From: Acidobacteriota bacterium
GTDB lineage: Bacteria > Acidobacteriota > Terriglobia > Terriglobales > Acidobacteriaceae
Assembly: GCA_021803035.1 (NCBI GenBank)
Contig: JAJZME010000059.1
Span: forward strand, 124,001 to 188,000
Direction of reading: 5' to 3'
Length of the DNA: 64,000 nucleotides
Part shown: one piece after another, positions 63,845 to 64,000 of the stretch
Numbering within the stretch: the stretch's first letter is position 1
Layout of the letters: the number at the start of each line of letters is the position of its first letter
Position numbers and translations under genes: made by a program
The notes under the pieces: generated by a model
The model's input: the letters and a program-made list of their open reading frames with translations, nothing else
What the model was told of the DNA's origin: nothing
The model's database searches: none

Positions 63845-64000
63845 GGCCAGCCTCGGACTCGAGTGTTGGTTACTTCTATTTAGACACCGCAGGAGCTCTC
63901 AATGTTCCCGAGTACTGCAGAATCCTTTTCTAGAAGCGAGATCACCTTAGCAGATCAAGACAACGACTGTAAAACCCCGCTTCGGATCAGCAGATTCGGT

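Overview
The window reads as a gene-dense, GC-rich chromosomal segment of a Gram-negative, diderm bacterium, most likely an acidobacterium of the Acidobacteriaceae/Terriglobia type. This is an inference from the combination of a division/cell-wall (dcw) cluster, a TonB-ExbB-ExbD-ExbD set, many lipobox-bearing beta-propeller lipoproteins, outer-membrane beta-barrels, futalosine-route menaquinone synthesis (MqnE) and a transaldolase-linked type of glucose-6-phosphate isomerase. I see no rRNA, tRNA, CRISPR array, insertion sequence or prophage. The genes are mostly housekeeping, with accessory islands of secreted and envelope proteins.

Layout. 0-3.6 kb: a DUF4149-type membrane protein, a small secreted DUF2846-like protein, plsY-gpsA (phospholipid synthesis) and a stand-alone cyclic-nucleotide-binding domain protein. 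3.7-12.7 kb: the dcw cluster on the minus strand, mraZ-rsmH-ftsL-ftsI-(GH28 polygalacturonase)-murE-murF; the pectinase-family gene sits inside the cluster, and mraY, murD, ftsW, murG and the rest are not in the window. 13-17.5 kb: DUF2127 protein, an unknown anchored protein, a remnant of a carboxymuconolactone-decarboxylase-like gene, pgi and a small secreted protein. 17.9-22.1 kb: three tandem paralogous beta-propeller lipoproteins. 22.5-25.2 kb: a 923-residue acyl-adenylating enzyme / acyl carrier / acyltransferase fusion.

25.4-30.1 kb: cheA-cheW-cheB-cheR with neither receptor nor CheY nearby. 30.1-32.7 kb: ABC exporter. 33.3-35.5 kb: aroF (DAHP synthase) translationally coupled to another YVTN propeller lipoprotein. 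36-38.2 kb: ccmC-ccmD-like and thiL. 38.8-44 kb: an M23-type envelope protein, an amidohydrolase-like protein lacking its first metal motif, dxs, and a BON/glycine-zipper lipoprotein. 45-50 kb: a divergent nitrilase-fold protein, and mqnE following a secreted BNR-repeat protein.

50-54.3 kb holds the clearest rearrangement: an ancient tandem duplication that copied the 3' part of nuoB, its downstream spacer and the barrel part of an OmpA-like gene. It left one full OmpA-like gene, one barrel-only paralog and a nuoB pseudogene between them. 54.5-60 kb: panB-panC, msrB, rpmB, a lipoprotein thioredoxin (DsbA-like) followed by a parvulin/SurA-like lipoprotein, and a GH31 C-terminal remnant. 60-64 kb: tonB-exbB-exbD-exbD-TPR lipoprotein.

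Starts were moved inward from the longest open frame where a Shine-Dalgarno sequence, a signal peptide or a promoter made the shorter start better. All family assignments are by reading motifs; no database search was run.
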